Positions 1 through 6,051 of a stretch of DNA of 6,339 bases are shown one piece after another (the stretch's first letter is position 1; every line of letters begins with the position of its first letter). The position numbers were made by a program, and so were the translations under genes. The notes beneath the pieces were generated by a model. It had not been told where the DNA came from. It searched no databases and was given only the letters and a program-made list of their open reading frames with translations. Source of the stretch: PVC group bacterium. Its GTDB lineage: Bacteria; Verrucomicrobiota; Kiritimatiellia; SS1-B-03-39; UBA6053. The stretch covers positions 1 to 6,339 of the forward strand of contig PXAS01000335.1 in the NCBI GenBank assembly GCA_003565815.1, written 5' to 3'.

Positions 1-63
1 CCTCCACCAGGAAAAAGCCGCGCTGATCGTGACGGCCAGTGCGGTTGGGATGATGAAGATCAC
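1..63 (-). CDS. possible start of a further leftward gene (partial)
   Basis: After the stop of the membrane glycosyltransferase-like gene, one leftward frame opens beyond a TGA near 97. From a GTG at 63 it encodes about 21 hydrophobic residues (IFIIPTALAVTISAAF follows the start), which would suit a membrane anchor or signal segment. No clear Shine-Dalgarno sequence precedes this GTG. A competing frame with a TTG start near 90 gives a polar, histidine- and arginine-rich peptide instead. The frame leaves the window, so neither the start nor the product can be settled. Confidence 0.2.
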   Translation of the reverse strand, partial: MIFIIPTALAVTISAAFSWWR

Positions 64-104
64 GATCGGAAACTCGTCGAAACCACTCCAAAATCCTCAA
101 AAAA

Positions 105-2075
105 TCAAGGTTCCGGGTTCGATCTGTCGCGCAGGGCTTCTTCTTCGTCTCTCATGCCGGTTCGGGCGTCCCAGAGGGGTTCGATTTCGTGGAGAGGCGT
201 GAGAGATCCCTCGGGCAGTTTGTCGTAATGAATTTGATAGACCGGAGGGCGTCCGCGAAGAACCAATTCGAAGACTTCGGGATTTTGGCGGATGAATTGA
301 CGGAGTCCGGGTCGGTTCCGGTCGAATACCAAATGGGTGACGCCGTAGTGTTGGGCGACGGCAAGCAATTCGGGTGGACGGGCGTTGGGCAATCCGATGG
401 CGCGGTAGGTTTCGGGGGCGTACCAGAGGGTTTGCCACGGATTGCGGCACATGAGCACGGCATCGGCGGGGAGCGCTTCGGCCATGCGTTCGGCCTGGGC
501 CTTGATTCTCGGGTATCTGGGCTCGCCAGGCGGGGGACGGCGAAGGCTTTGCCGTTGGGTTTGGGAAAGGGTTCCCGCTCTCGCGTGAAAGTTTGAAAGG
601 ATGGCGAGAGAGAGCAGCAGGGTGAGCACGGGTGCGCCCCAGGCGGGAGTGGGCGTCTTGAGGAAATGACGCCGCAGGCGCTTCAGGGCGTCGAGAACGA
701 CCGCCAACAAGGTCCACGGAAGGGCCAGGGCGGGAATGACGGCGGGAAAGGTGAGCCGAAGCAGGGCTTCCCAGAATAGGATCACAAACACGGCCTGCAT
801 GCCCGCGAAGCAGAACACCAGCGTGGCCGGGTCGGCGAAGCCCCCGCCGGGCGGTGCGTTTTTCCGGAAGCGCCGGAAAATCCAGACGGCCACGGAAATT
901 AGGCTGGCGACGGCGCCCCAGGCCAGCCCCAAAAGTTGCAGACGCGAAAACCAGGGGATGCGGGTGTCTGATTCGCTTGCGGGCCCTTCGCCCGCGAGGT
1001 CCCGGCGGGGGAGGATTTGATCGCGTTTTTGGAGTGCTTCGGCCCAATATTCGGGCCAGGGGCCCAGTTTTGACCAATCTTCGGGTTCCGCGTCCAGGCC
1101 CAAAAGGTGGACCCGCAGGATGGCTTTGCCGTTCCGTCGCATGCTGCGGGCATGCAGGGTTGGATGATCGAAACGGTTGCGGAGTCCGGGCGGTTCCTGG
1201 TTCCAATGAATGGAATAAAACCCGTTTTCCCAGTGGATCCAAGCGCCCCGGGAAAGGCCGAAAAATGAACTGACATAGCTTTGCGTGCTGTGCAATGGAC
1301 GTCCGAATGTGCGGGTATTGGCTTGCAGCCGGGGAAACATCAGCGCCAGCGCGAAGAGAATGGCGCCCAAAAATTCCCTGCGCAGCAGGAATTTCGGGCC
1401 GTGCAGCAAGGCCGTGCCCGCGGCGAGAAAAGGAAAAAGAATGATCTGCGATCCTTTGCCGTACCAAGCCAAGGCGATGAGGGGGCCGCAATACAGCAAC
1501 AGGGACGGAACCCGTCGGGATGCCGCCAGGGCCGCGAGAAACAGACAAAGGAGCCCGGTCAGCAACTGATCGTTCATCAGGTCCATGCCGTCCTGCATCA
1601 GGGCTTCGGAATAGAGCAGCGGCAGTGCGGCGGGCAGTCCCGTCCAGGCGCGTGCGGTGAGCGCCTGCACCAGCATGCAAAAACACAAGGGCAGGAAGAG
1701 GGTGCTGATGACCACGGTGGTCATGCGGGCCACGTTGGCCTCGGGGCCATGGTGACGAAAGACGGGCGCGAGCACGAAAGAGAGCAGGGGTCCCCAGTGA
1801 TCGTCGTGCCGTTGGAAATCCTGCGAATAGCGGTGGAAAAAGTTCGTGATGTAGGGCACCCGGAGGCCGTCGCCCCGGGCCAGCGCACGGGCCTGCCAGG
1901 CGTACGCCACGCCATCGGCATGACCGATGTCGTGGTTGTGGCGGACGTTGTCCAGGCGGTCCGGCAACAACAGGAAGCCCGCCGCCAAAACCGACAGCCA
2001 TACCGTCAGCAGATTCAGGGGCGTGCGCAGGTGTTTCAGCGGGCGGCTCCCGGTGTTACAAACGGCCGAGCGCAA
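105..2075 (-). CDS. polytopic membrane protein, GT-C (PMT/ArnT-like) glycosyltransferase family candidate
   Basis: This 656-residue protein is probably an inner-membrane glycosyltransferase that uses a lipid-linked sugar donor; donor and acceptor cannot be read from the sequence. Hydrophobic segments lie near residues 20-38, 117-140, 168-205, 207-224, 234-248, 376-400, 415-436, 439-462 and 478-494. The large loop after the first segment carries an acidic motif, HADGVAYAWQARALARGDG (about 52-70), like the catalytic first loop of PMT-type GT-C enzymes. A second acidic patch, HDDHW, sits near 90-94. A soluble tail of about 155 residues (500-656) follows, as in many GT39-like proteins. No ATG is available near the N-terminus. 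The assigned start is TTG at 2075, which overlaps the last 20 bp of asd, with no obvious ribosome site, so translation is probably coupled to asd. A start a few codons later is possible. Hypothetical membrane protein is the fallback call. Confidence 0.7.
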   Translation of the reverse strand: MRSAVCNTGSRPLKHLRTPLNLLTVWLSVLAAGFLLLPDRLDNVRHNHDIGHADGVAYAWQARALARGDGLRVPYITNFFHRYSQDFQRHDDHWGPLLSFVLAPVFRHHGPEANVARMTTVVISTLFLPLCFCMLVQALTARAWTGLPAALPLLYSEALMQDGMDLMNDQLLTGLLCLFLAALAASRRVPSLLLYCGPLIALAWYGKGSQIILFPFLAAGTALLHGPKFLLRREFLGAILFALALMFPRLQANTRTFGRPLHSTQSYVSSFFGLSRGAWIHWENGFYSIHWNQEPPGLRNRFDHPTLHARSMRRNGKAILRVHLLGLDAEPEDWSKLGPWPEYWAEALQKRDQILPRRDLAGEGPASESDTRIPWFSRLQLLGLAWGAVASLISVAVWIFRRFRKNAPPGGGFADPATLVFCFAGMQAVFVILFWEALLRLTFPAVIPALALPWTLLAVVLDALKRLRRHFLKTPTPAWGAPVLTLLLSLAILSNFHARAGTLSQTQRQSLRRPPPGEPRYPRIKAQAERMAEALPADAVLMCRNPWQTLWYAPETYRAIGLPNARPPELLAVAQHYGVTHLVFDRNRPGLRQFIRQNPEVFELVLRGRPPVYQIHYDKLPEGSLTPLHEIEPLWDARTGMRDEEEALRDRSNPEP

Positions 2076-3168
2076 TCAGCAGCATGCGGCGCACGGGTTC
2101 GGCCGCGCCCCAGAGCAATTGGTCTCCCACGGTAAACGCGGTGAGATATTGCTGCCCGAGGGCCATTTTGCGTACCCGGCCCACCGGAATCGTGAGCGTG
2201 CCGCCCACGGCGGCGGGGGTCAGCTTTTGCAGGGTCGCCTCTTTTTCGTTGGGGACGAATTTGACCCAGTCGTTGGCCTGGTCCAGAAGGGATTCGATTT
2301 CCGCGAGGGGGATGTCGCGGTTGAGTTTCACGGTGAGCGCCTGGCTGTGGCAGCGCATGGCGCCGACGCGCACGCACTGTCCGTCCACGGGAATTTGTTT
2401 GTCGCGCCCGAGAATTTTGTTGGTTTCCACCATGCCCTTCCATTCCTCGCGGGTACGTCCGCAGGGGAGGGCGCTGTCGATCCAGGGGATCAACGATGCG
2501 GCCAGGGGAACCCCGAATTCGGCGGTGGGCAGGGAGCCGTCGCGCAGTTTGGCGCCGATGATTCGGTCCAGCTCCAGCACTTCGCCGGCGGGGTCGGCGG
2601 CCAGGGCGCGGCCCGCGTCCCCGAGATCCGCCATTTGCGCGATCAGTTCTTTCATGTTTTTCGCGCCCGCGCCGGACGCGGATTGGTAGGTCATGGAGGT
2701 GACCCATTCCACCAAATCCGCTTCAAACAGCCCCTGCAGGGCGATCAGCATGAGGCTGACGGTGCAGTTGCCGCCGATGAAATCCACGCAACCCGCGTCC
2801 AGGGCCCGGTCAATGGCCGGGCGGTTGACGGGGTCAAGCACGATGGTGCTTTCCCCGTTCATGCGCAGGGCGCTGGCGGCATCGATCCAGAGACCGCGCC
2901 AAGCGGCGGAGCGGAGTTTGGGGTGGATGTCTTTGGTGTAATCGCCGCCCTGACAGGACACGAGAATGTCCATGTCGGCGAGGTCCTGAAGGTTGCGGGC
3001 GTCCCGGAGGGGAAGGGCGCCACCGCCCACGTCCGGACCGGGCTGTCCCTGCTGGGAGGTGGTGAAAAAAATTGGTGAAAACCCCTGAAAATCGTTTTCC
3101 CGGCGCATGCGCTCCAGCAAAACCGAGCCCACCATGCCGCGCCATCCAATAAAGCCTACTTTTTGCAT
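2056..3168 (-). CDS. asd: aspartate-semialdehyde dehydrogenase
   Basis: The enzyme reduces L-aspartyl-4-phosphate to L-aspartate 4-semialdehyde with NADPH in the cytoplasm. This is the branch step to lysine/diaminopimelate, threonine and methionine. The 370-residue protein aligns by eye with the Gram-negative class (E. coli 367 residues) almost without gaps. The NADP-binding GWRGMVG lies at 8-14, R102 and Q162 are in place, the catalytic cysteine is C135 in GGNCTVSLM, E241 and K244 sit in the phosphate/substrate region, R267 binds substrate, and H274 is the general base. The ATG at 3168 starts directly at the canonical MQKVGFIG; the frame stays open upstream but that extension has no family support. 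An AGGA lies 8 bases before the start. The gene comes first in a leftward pair with the membrane glycosyltransferase-like gene. No truncation or missing active-site residue is seen. Confidence 0.97.
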   Translation of the reverse strand: MQKVGFIGWRGMVGSVLLERMRRENDFQGFSPIFFTTSQQGQPGPDVGGGALPLRDARNLQDLADMDILVSCQGGDYTKDIHPKLRSAAWRGLWIDAASALRMNGESTIVLDPVNRPAIDRALDAGCVDFIGGNCTVSLMLIALQGLFEADLVEWVTSMTYQSASGAGAKNMKELIAQMADLGDAGRALAADPAGEVLELDRIIGAKLRDGSLPTAEFGVPLAASLIPWIDSALPCGRTREEWKGMVETNKILGRDKQIPVDGQCVRVGAMRCHSQALTVKLNRDIPLAEIESLLDQANDWVKFVPNEKEATLQKLTPAAVGGTLTIPVGRVRKMALGQQYLTAFTVGDQLLWGAAEPVRRMLLIALGRL

Positions 3169-3176
3169 CTGAAAAA

Positions 3177-3180
3177 TCCT
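3177..3180 (-). promoter_or_regulatory. ribosome binding site of asd
   Basis: On the minus strand AGGA lies 8 bases upstream of the ATG at 3168. It supports this start over the longer in-frame extension reaching into the region of the Rrf2 gene. Confidence 0.6.
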
Positions 3181-3202
3181 GGTTGGGGTGAAAAGGGATC
3201 GC

Positions 3203-3232
3203 ATTGTACCATAAAGCACCCGCCATACGCAA
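3203..3232 (-). promoter_or_regulatory. candidate sigma70-type promoter of asd
   Basis: On the minus strand TTGCGT (3232-3227) and TACAAT (3208-3203) are separated by 18 bases. The -10 hexamer matches five of six consensus positions and the -35 three of six. Transcription would start about 25-30 bases before the asd ATG. That leaves no room for a lysine-type riboswitch, and none was recognised. The prediction is by eye only. Confidence 0.45.
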
Positions 3233-3295
3233 GCAAGGAGGGCGATTTTGATGGCGGACGGGCGCATCTCGGAATTGGTGACATCTAAACCGTAG

Positions 3296-3316
3296 CTGCA
3301 ACTGTCCCAGTTGCAG
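3296..3316. repeat. perfect 9-bp inverted repeat between asd and the Rrf2 gene
   Basis: CTGCAACTG, a 3-bp TCC centre and CAGTTGCAG form a perfect dyad about 65 bp upstream of the asd -35 element. Neither strand has a T-run after it, so it is not a typical intrinsic terminator. A protein-binding site or simple hairpin is more likely. The binding protein is unknown; the neighbouring Rrf2 regulator is one candidate. Confidence 0.55.
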
Positions 3317-3341
3317 AACCTCATATCAAGCGAATATATCA

Positions 3342-3357
3342 AAGCTGAGGACAGCTT
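3342..3357. repeat. 6-bp inverted repeat, second dyad of the asd-Rrf2 gap
   Basis: AAGCTG and CAGCTT flank a 4-bp AGGA centre. Read on the minus strand the core is CTGTCCTCAG, which resembles the CTGTCCCAG core of the dyad at 3296-3316. The two may be related binding sites in opposite orientation. They are too short to be sure. Confidence 0.35.
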
Positions 3358-3445
3358 CGAGTTGAAGAGGCTCTTTCGGGTTCGGCAGCAATCGGCAATT
3401 TCGGGGTTGTGAACGGGGCGAACATGAAATGACGATGGTGAGAGA

Positions 3446-3892
3446 TCAGGATCTGCCCGGCTCGAACAACCGAAGATTCTCCACCTCGATCCGCGCCGCG
3501 ATTTCCGCCAGATTTTCGCTGGAAAACATGTCGATGATTTGCAGGCGCAGGACAGCCCACTGATCATGCAGGGCGCATGGATTTTTACCGCTGCATTTTC
3601 TGAACCCCAGTACGCAACCCCGGAAAAATTCCTCGCCCTCCAGCGTTTCGATCACCTGCAGCACATCCAGTTCCCGGGCGGGCCGCGCCAGTTTCACGCC
3701 CCCGGACACCCCCCGCGAGGACGACAGCATCCCCGCCTGCGTCAGATCCTGCAACACCTTGGTCAAAAAATGAAAAGGAACCCGCAGATTTTCCGCGATT
3801 TCCTTGATCGACACAAACCCGCGCTCCTCCGGCTGGATCACCAGATACAAAGTCGCCCGCAGGCCGTATAAACATCGTTTGGAAAGGAGCAT
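3446..3892 (-). CDS. Rrf2-family transcriptional regulator with three-cysteine Fe-S motif
   Basis: This 148-residue DNA-binding regulator belongs to the Rrf2 family (IscR, NsrR, RsrR, CymR). The N-terminal MLLSKRCLYGLRATLYL is the typical opening. A winged helix follows at about 25-70, with SIKEIAENLRVPFHFLTKVL and the wing SSSRGVSGGVKLAR. The effector region holds C93, C100 and C106 with C-x6-C-x5-C spacing, then ALHDQWAVLR, the usual context of the Fe-S ligands, so it may sense iron-sulfur status, oxygen, NO or redox state. The ATG at 3892 fits the family start but lacks a clear ribosome site. A TTG at 3958 has AGGA 6 bases upstream and would add 22 residues (MTNGHLDIG...). The family pattern favours 3892. 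The nearest downstream gene in the same direction is asd. Targets are unknown. Confidence 0.88.
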   Translation of the reverse strand: MLLSKRCLYGLRATLYLVIQPEERGFVSIKEIAENLRVPFHFLTKVLQDLTQAGMLSSSRGVSGGVKLARPARELDVLQVIETLEGEEFFRGCVLGFRKCSGKNPCALHDQWAVLRLQIIDMFSSENLAEIAARIEVENLRLFEPGRS

Positions 3893-3935
3893 GGACAAAT
3901 CGGGTGGGGGAGGACACTTCTGATGCGGATTCCCT

Positions 3936-4455
3936 ATGTCCAAGTGCCCGTTTGTCAATGATCATCCTGAAATTGATCGAGATGTTCTCAAAAATGAGGT
4001 TTACAACCTCAAAGAAGCACCGAAAATCCGCCTGAGCGGTTTTTACGTTCTGCGGTGATCGTGGGTTTGGGGGAGCGTGTCGGGTTCGTGGTTTCTTGCA
4101 TCCACGCAAAAAAATAGTTTCGGGAACGTCTGTTGGCGATTCTGGAAGCTGAAGGGATCGGGGTTGCGGGTGTGAAAAACGGACGTTTTTTCATTCAATC
4201 TCCGGACCGGGGGCATGTGTTCGGGGAGGATCTGACCTTTCGGATCATGCCGGAAATGACGGGAAATGTTCGGTTGGATACCGCGTATGTGAACCGGCGC
4301 TTTACAGACGGGTTTGAGGTGCGGGCGGATTGCAGATGTATCAGCGAGGCCATCAGTCAAAAATTCATGTGGAAGCCGGTTGGTCGCAACAACACGACGA
4401 GGAACGATGGCTTGACACCGAGTTCGTTCGCGTCCAGTATCAGTTGTTGTTTTAA
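3936..4455 (+). pseudogene. decayed outer-membrane beta-barrel (porin-like) gene
   Basis: Rightward coding traces sit in different frames. From 3936 to 4058 one frame reads a polar, coiled-coil-like stretch (EIDRDVLKNEVYNLKEA) and then KIRLSGFYVLR, which resembles the first strand of a porin, before a TGA. After a disordered stretch with a TAG at 4115, a second frame from about 4118 to 4330 reads alternating polar/hydrophobic segments such as NVRLDTAYVNRRFTDGFEV. A third frame, entered if one base is missing near 4329, continues LQMYQRGHQSKIHVEAG and ends FVRVQYQLLF at TAA 4453-4455. An alternating C-terminus ending in Phe is the outer-membrane assembly signature, and the GHQSKI segment recalls phosphate-selective (OprO/P-type) porins. 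No signal peptide is seen, so the 5' part and much of the middle appear lost. The family call is an inference; the frame breaks are visible directly. Confidence 0.4.
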
Positions 4456-4470
4456 GAAACCTACCCAATC

Positions 4471-4475
4471 AGGAG
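4471..4475 (+). promoter_or_regulatory. strong ribosome binding site of the DoxX remnant
   Basis: AGGAG lies 6 bases before the ATG at 4482, an ideal spacing. It shows that the broken DoxX frame was once a properly translated gene and fixes its original start. It lies 15 bases after the stop of the porin-like remnant, so the two may once have formed one operon. Confidence 0.65.
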
Positions 4476-4481
4476 ATAAAC

Positions 4482-4699
4482 ATGAGCAAAAATTGGAAAA
4501 GTCTGTTTTCCACCTGCGGGCATCCGCCGGTGATTCTCATTCGGGTGATGATCGGGGTGGTGTTTCTCATCGCTGGGACGCAGAAACTTATTTTTCCATG
4601 CTCATGGGGGCGTTGTTTTTGATTTGGAGCGGGGCGGACCGATTCTCGGTGGATGCCAAGCTGGGGAGGCGCGCGTTCCGACGCTCGGAAACGTCATGA
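4482..4699 (+). pseudogene. DoxX-family membrane protein, internally deleted and frameshifted
   Basis: DoxX-family proteins are small four-helix inner-membrane proteins of roughly 130-150 residues. Here the first part is convincing: from ATG 4482, after MSKNWKSLFSTCGHPP, it reads VILIRVMIGVVFLIAGTQKL and IFP, the standard first membrane helix and following motif. The frame then runs into a TGA at 4620-4622 after only 46 residues. In another frame, from about 4598 to the TGA at 4697-4699, MLMGALFLIWSGADRFSVDAKL matches the family's typical last helix and closing G-x-x-RxSxDA motif. Helices two and three, about 70-80 residues, are missing. An internal deletion of roughly 200-250 bp that also changed the frame, with its junction near 4594-4605, explains both. 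The product cannot be a functional DoxX protein. An assembly error is an alternative. Confidence 0.65.
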
Positions 4700-4766
4700 A
4701 AACGGCTTCCGGGATTCGGAAACATGTACAATGGCCAACCCAGGTACAGGTCCGCGGTTTGGGTCC

Positions 4767-4795
4767 TTGTCCATCACCTGCATCCCTTTTATAGA
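4767..4795 (+). promoter_or_regulatory. candidate promoter of the YdeI/OmdA-type gene
   Basis: TTGTCC (4767-4772) and TATAGA (4790-4795) are separated by 17 bases, each matching four of six sigma70 consensus positions. The start of transcription would fall near 4802, giving a leader of about 38 bases before the ATG at 4840. This would let the gene be expressed independently of the broken genes upstream. Predicted by eye only. Confidence 0.45.
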
Positions 4796-4839
4796 AAAAG
4801 ATCTTGAAGAGTGGCGCATGAAAAGGTTGAGGTATACGA

Positions 4840-5109
4840 ATGAGCACGAAAACAAGACGAAAACGCTACCCGATGCCTGATTTTGTCCGGGAGGATTTGG
4901 AGCGCCTGAGTCTCATGCAGGCGTATCAGGCGCGTCCCGCCTATCAGCAAAACGACTACCTCTGGTGGATCACCGGCGCGAAGCGTGAGGAAACCAAACA
5001 GAAACGCCTGAACCAGATGCTTGAGGAATTGGAGACGGGCGGCGTGTACATGAAGATGCCGCATCGGCCCTCAAGTAAAGCGAAAACCGCGAACGAAACC
5101 AATTCCTGA
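4840..5109 (+). CDS. small YdeI/OmpD-associated (OmdA) family protein
   Basis: The 89-residue protein matches the C-terminal OmdA-type domain found alone in many bacteria and at the end of longer YdeI proteins. Family hallmarks are MPDFVREDLERL near 12-23, then a YQARPAYQQNDYLWWI block near 29-44. Next comes the conserved GAKREETKQKRLNQMLEEL near 46-64 and a GGVYMKM end. It has no signal peptide or membrane segment, so it is probably cytoplasmic. The family has been linked to bacteriocin and antimicrobial-peptide resistance and to envelope stress in enterobacteria, but the biochemical activity of the short form is unknown. GAGG lies 7 bases before the ATG. The polar tail after residue 75 (PSSKAKTANETNS) looks disordered. 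It is the only intact rightward gene between the decay zone and the long non-coding stretch. Confidence 0.82.
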   Translation: MSTKTRRKRYPMPDFVREDLERLSLMQAYQARPAYQQNDYLWWITGAKREETKQKRLNQMLEELETGGVYMKMPHRPSSKAKTANETNS

Positions 5110-5400
5110 TAGGCCCGTTCCAGTTGCTTGGCCACACGGAAAGTTAATGGGAAAAAGGGGGCGGAAGTCTTTTCCGACGGTCGGAACGGGCGGGTTTCGG
5201 TGCGGTTCGGGGAATCGATTGCGGCGGAGTGTACGGGAGCGCGAATCTCCGCATTCGCCGGGGCGAAGGGGGACAGGAGCGCCGATCGCCGCATCGGCTG
5301 AGGGCGGACGATGTCCGTCTGCGGGCCGGGTTGATTGTCGAAAAATAGTATCGCGGGCTGAAGGTCCGCGCAGATCACCAAAGGATTAAATCGCATGAAA
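5110..5400. other. gene-free, GC-rich stretch with a cluster of hairpins
   Basis: No frame here reads like a protein. Several dyads occur within 200 bp: TTCCGAC/GTCGGAA around one central base (5172-5186), GCCGA/TCGGC (5281-5298), CGGAC/GTCCG around GAT (5305-5317) and CGCGG/CCGCG (5352-5370). None is followed by a T-run, so they are not obvious terminators of the gene ending at 5109. Their function is unknown; such density could reflect an RNA leader or extragenic repeats. Confidence 0.4.
5172..5186. repeat. perfect 7-bp dyad TTCCGAC-G-GTCGGAA
   Basis: Two 7-bp arms flank a single base. The single-base spacing is too tight for a good RNA hairpin with all pairs, so a dimeric DNA-binding protein site is the likelier role if it has one. 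No promoter is evident beside it. Confidence 0.4.
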
Positions 5401-5870
5401 ATTCAAGATTTCGCCTTGGAATGTTAAAATTCACGGGATTCTCTGCCGCCCTTGGCGGGCTAACCCCTTGGCCCACTGAGAAGCATGAGCCGCCTGTCAG
5501 GTGCAGGGGATGATTACTGGTCTGCCGAGACCCTGCGGGTTAAGTACGATCTCCCGTGGAATGTCGAGAGTGTTGACAAGGATCAGGAAGCGATTCAGCT
5601 CCTCCGTAAACGGGCATGAATCTACTGGTCTCTGAGACAGGTCCGCTCAACGACCTAATTCTGATTGAGTGCCTAGGTCTTTTACGTGAGATCAGGTGAA
5701 GAAATTTTCGGAGTCCGGCGTTTACGCGGTTTCAGCGAGGAGCCTTCAGGCCCGGAGCCCCCTTCGAGAGAATACACACAAAGGCATCGCAGAAAGAGGT
5801 CGGCGCTAAAGCTGCCTTCCTGAAACCACGTAAATGTGGAACTCCGAAACCACGTAAAGTGCGGGTTGAT
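5401..5870 (+). ncRNA. candidate structured RNA region (unidentified)
   Basis: No convincing gene is present, but the plus strand can form many local helices. They include CCGCC/GGCGG (about 5437-5449), CCCCT/AGGGG enclosing CTGA/TCAG, GGTCT-gccg-AGACC (5519-5532), a second copy-like ACTGGTCT hairpin (5624-5638) and CCG-taaa-CGG (about 5604-5613). CTCAA/TTGAG (5646-5650 with 5665-5669) interleaves with GACCTA/TAGGTC (5652-5657 with 5674-5679). That interleaving fits an H-type pseudoknot or two competing folds; an AGGTC at 5639-5643 can also pair with GACCT. The tRNA, tmRNA, RNase P and group II intron landmarks I know were not found. An IscB-associated (HEARO) or other mobile-element RNA is possible but untested. 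Strand, ends and existence are inferred. Confidence 0.25.
5822..5858 (+). repeat. 13-bp direct repeat GAAACCACGTAAA
   Basis: The exact 13-mer occurs at 5822-5834 and 5846-5858, 24 bp start to start. Each copy can begin a small hairpin with a GTAA-type loop: CCAC-gtaaat-GTGG in the first and CAC-gtaaa-GTG in the second. It may be a tandem RNA structural element or a pair of binding sites. Confidence 0.6.
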
Positions 5871-5896
5871 TTAAACTAAGCAGAACAATAAAGGTC

Positions 5897-5927
5897 GTAG
5901 CGAAAGCTCCGCGTAGCGGAGCTTTCG
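5897..5927 (+). repeat. REP-like element: GTAG followed by a perfect 11-bp hairpin
   Basis: GTAG (5897-5900) directly precedes CGAAAGCTCCG, a CGTAG loop and CGGAGCTTTCG, a perfect 11-bp inverted repeat. A GTAG tetranucleotide at the 5' foot of a hairpin is the layout recognised by REP-associated tyrosine transposases (RAYT). Outer arms AAGGT (5891-5895) and ACCTT (5933-5937) could extend the fold across a symmetric internal loop. No transposase is in the window and there is only this copy, so the REP assignment rests on layout alone. A weak terminator is the alternative; only four Ts follow. Confidence 0.5.
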
Positions 5928-6051
5928 ACTGCACCTTTTGGTTGAACAAGCCCGGGGGATCAGAGTGAGGCTGGTCTTGTGCGTTTTGTGTTTTGGGATC
6001 GCGCTGTTTTCGAGCCAGTAAGGGGGCGCTGAGGGGTGTATTTTCCGTTTT

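Noticed and set aside
97..2001. Long open frame of 634 codons overlapping the GT-C-like gene on the same strand.
   Set aside because: It is rich in Arg, Pro, Gly and His with no membrane segments or known motifs. It is a shadow of the real gene in GC-rich DNA.
3995..4011. TGAGGTT-TAC-AACCTCA dyad with Ts on the minus strand, a possible operator or terminator upstream of the Rrf2 gene.
   Set aside because: It falls inside the coding trace EVYNL of the porin-like remnant and can be explained by those codons. No leftward gene to its right needs a terminator.
4023..4044. CCGC-ctga-GCGG hairpin followed by five Ts, resembling a small intrinsic terminator.
   Set aside because: The stem is only 4 bp, and the same bases read IRLSGFY in the porin-like remnant, so chance is likely.
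4043..4468. Leftward open frame of 141 codons opposite the porin-like remnant.
   Set aside because: It is rich in Arg, His and Pro without domain features, typical of the complement of a real rightward coding sequence.
5485..5619. Rightward 44-residue frame (MSRLSGAGDDYW to QLLRKRA) with protein-like composition.
   Set aside because: It has a weak ribosome site and no recognisable family. A frame of this length is expected by chance, and it overlaps the helix-rich region. Conservation of its codons would revive it.
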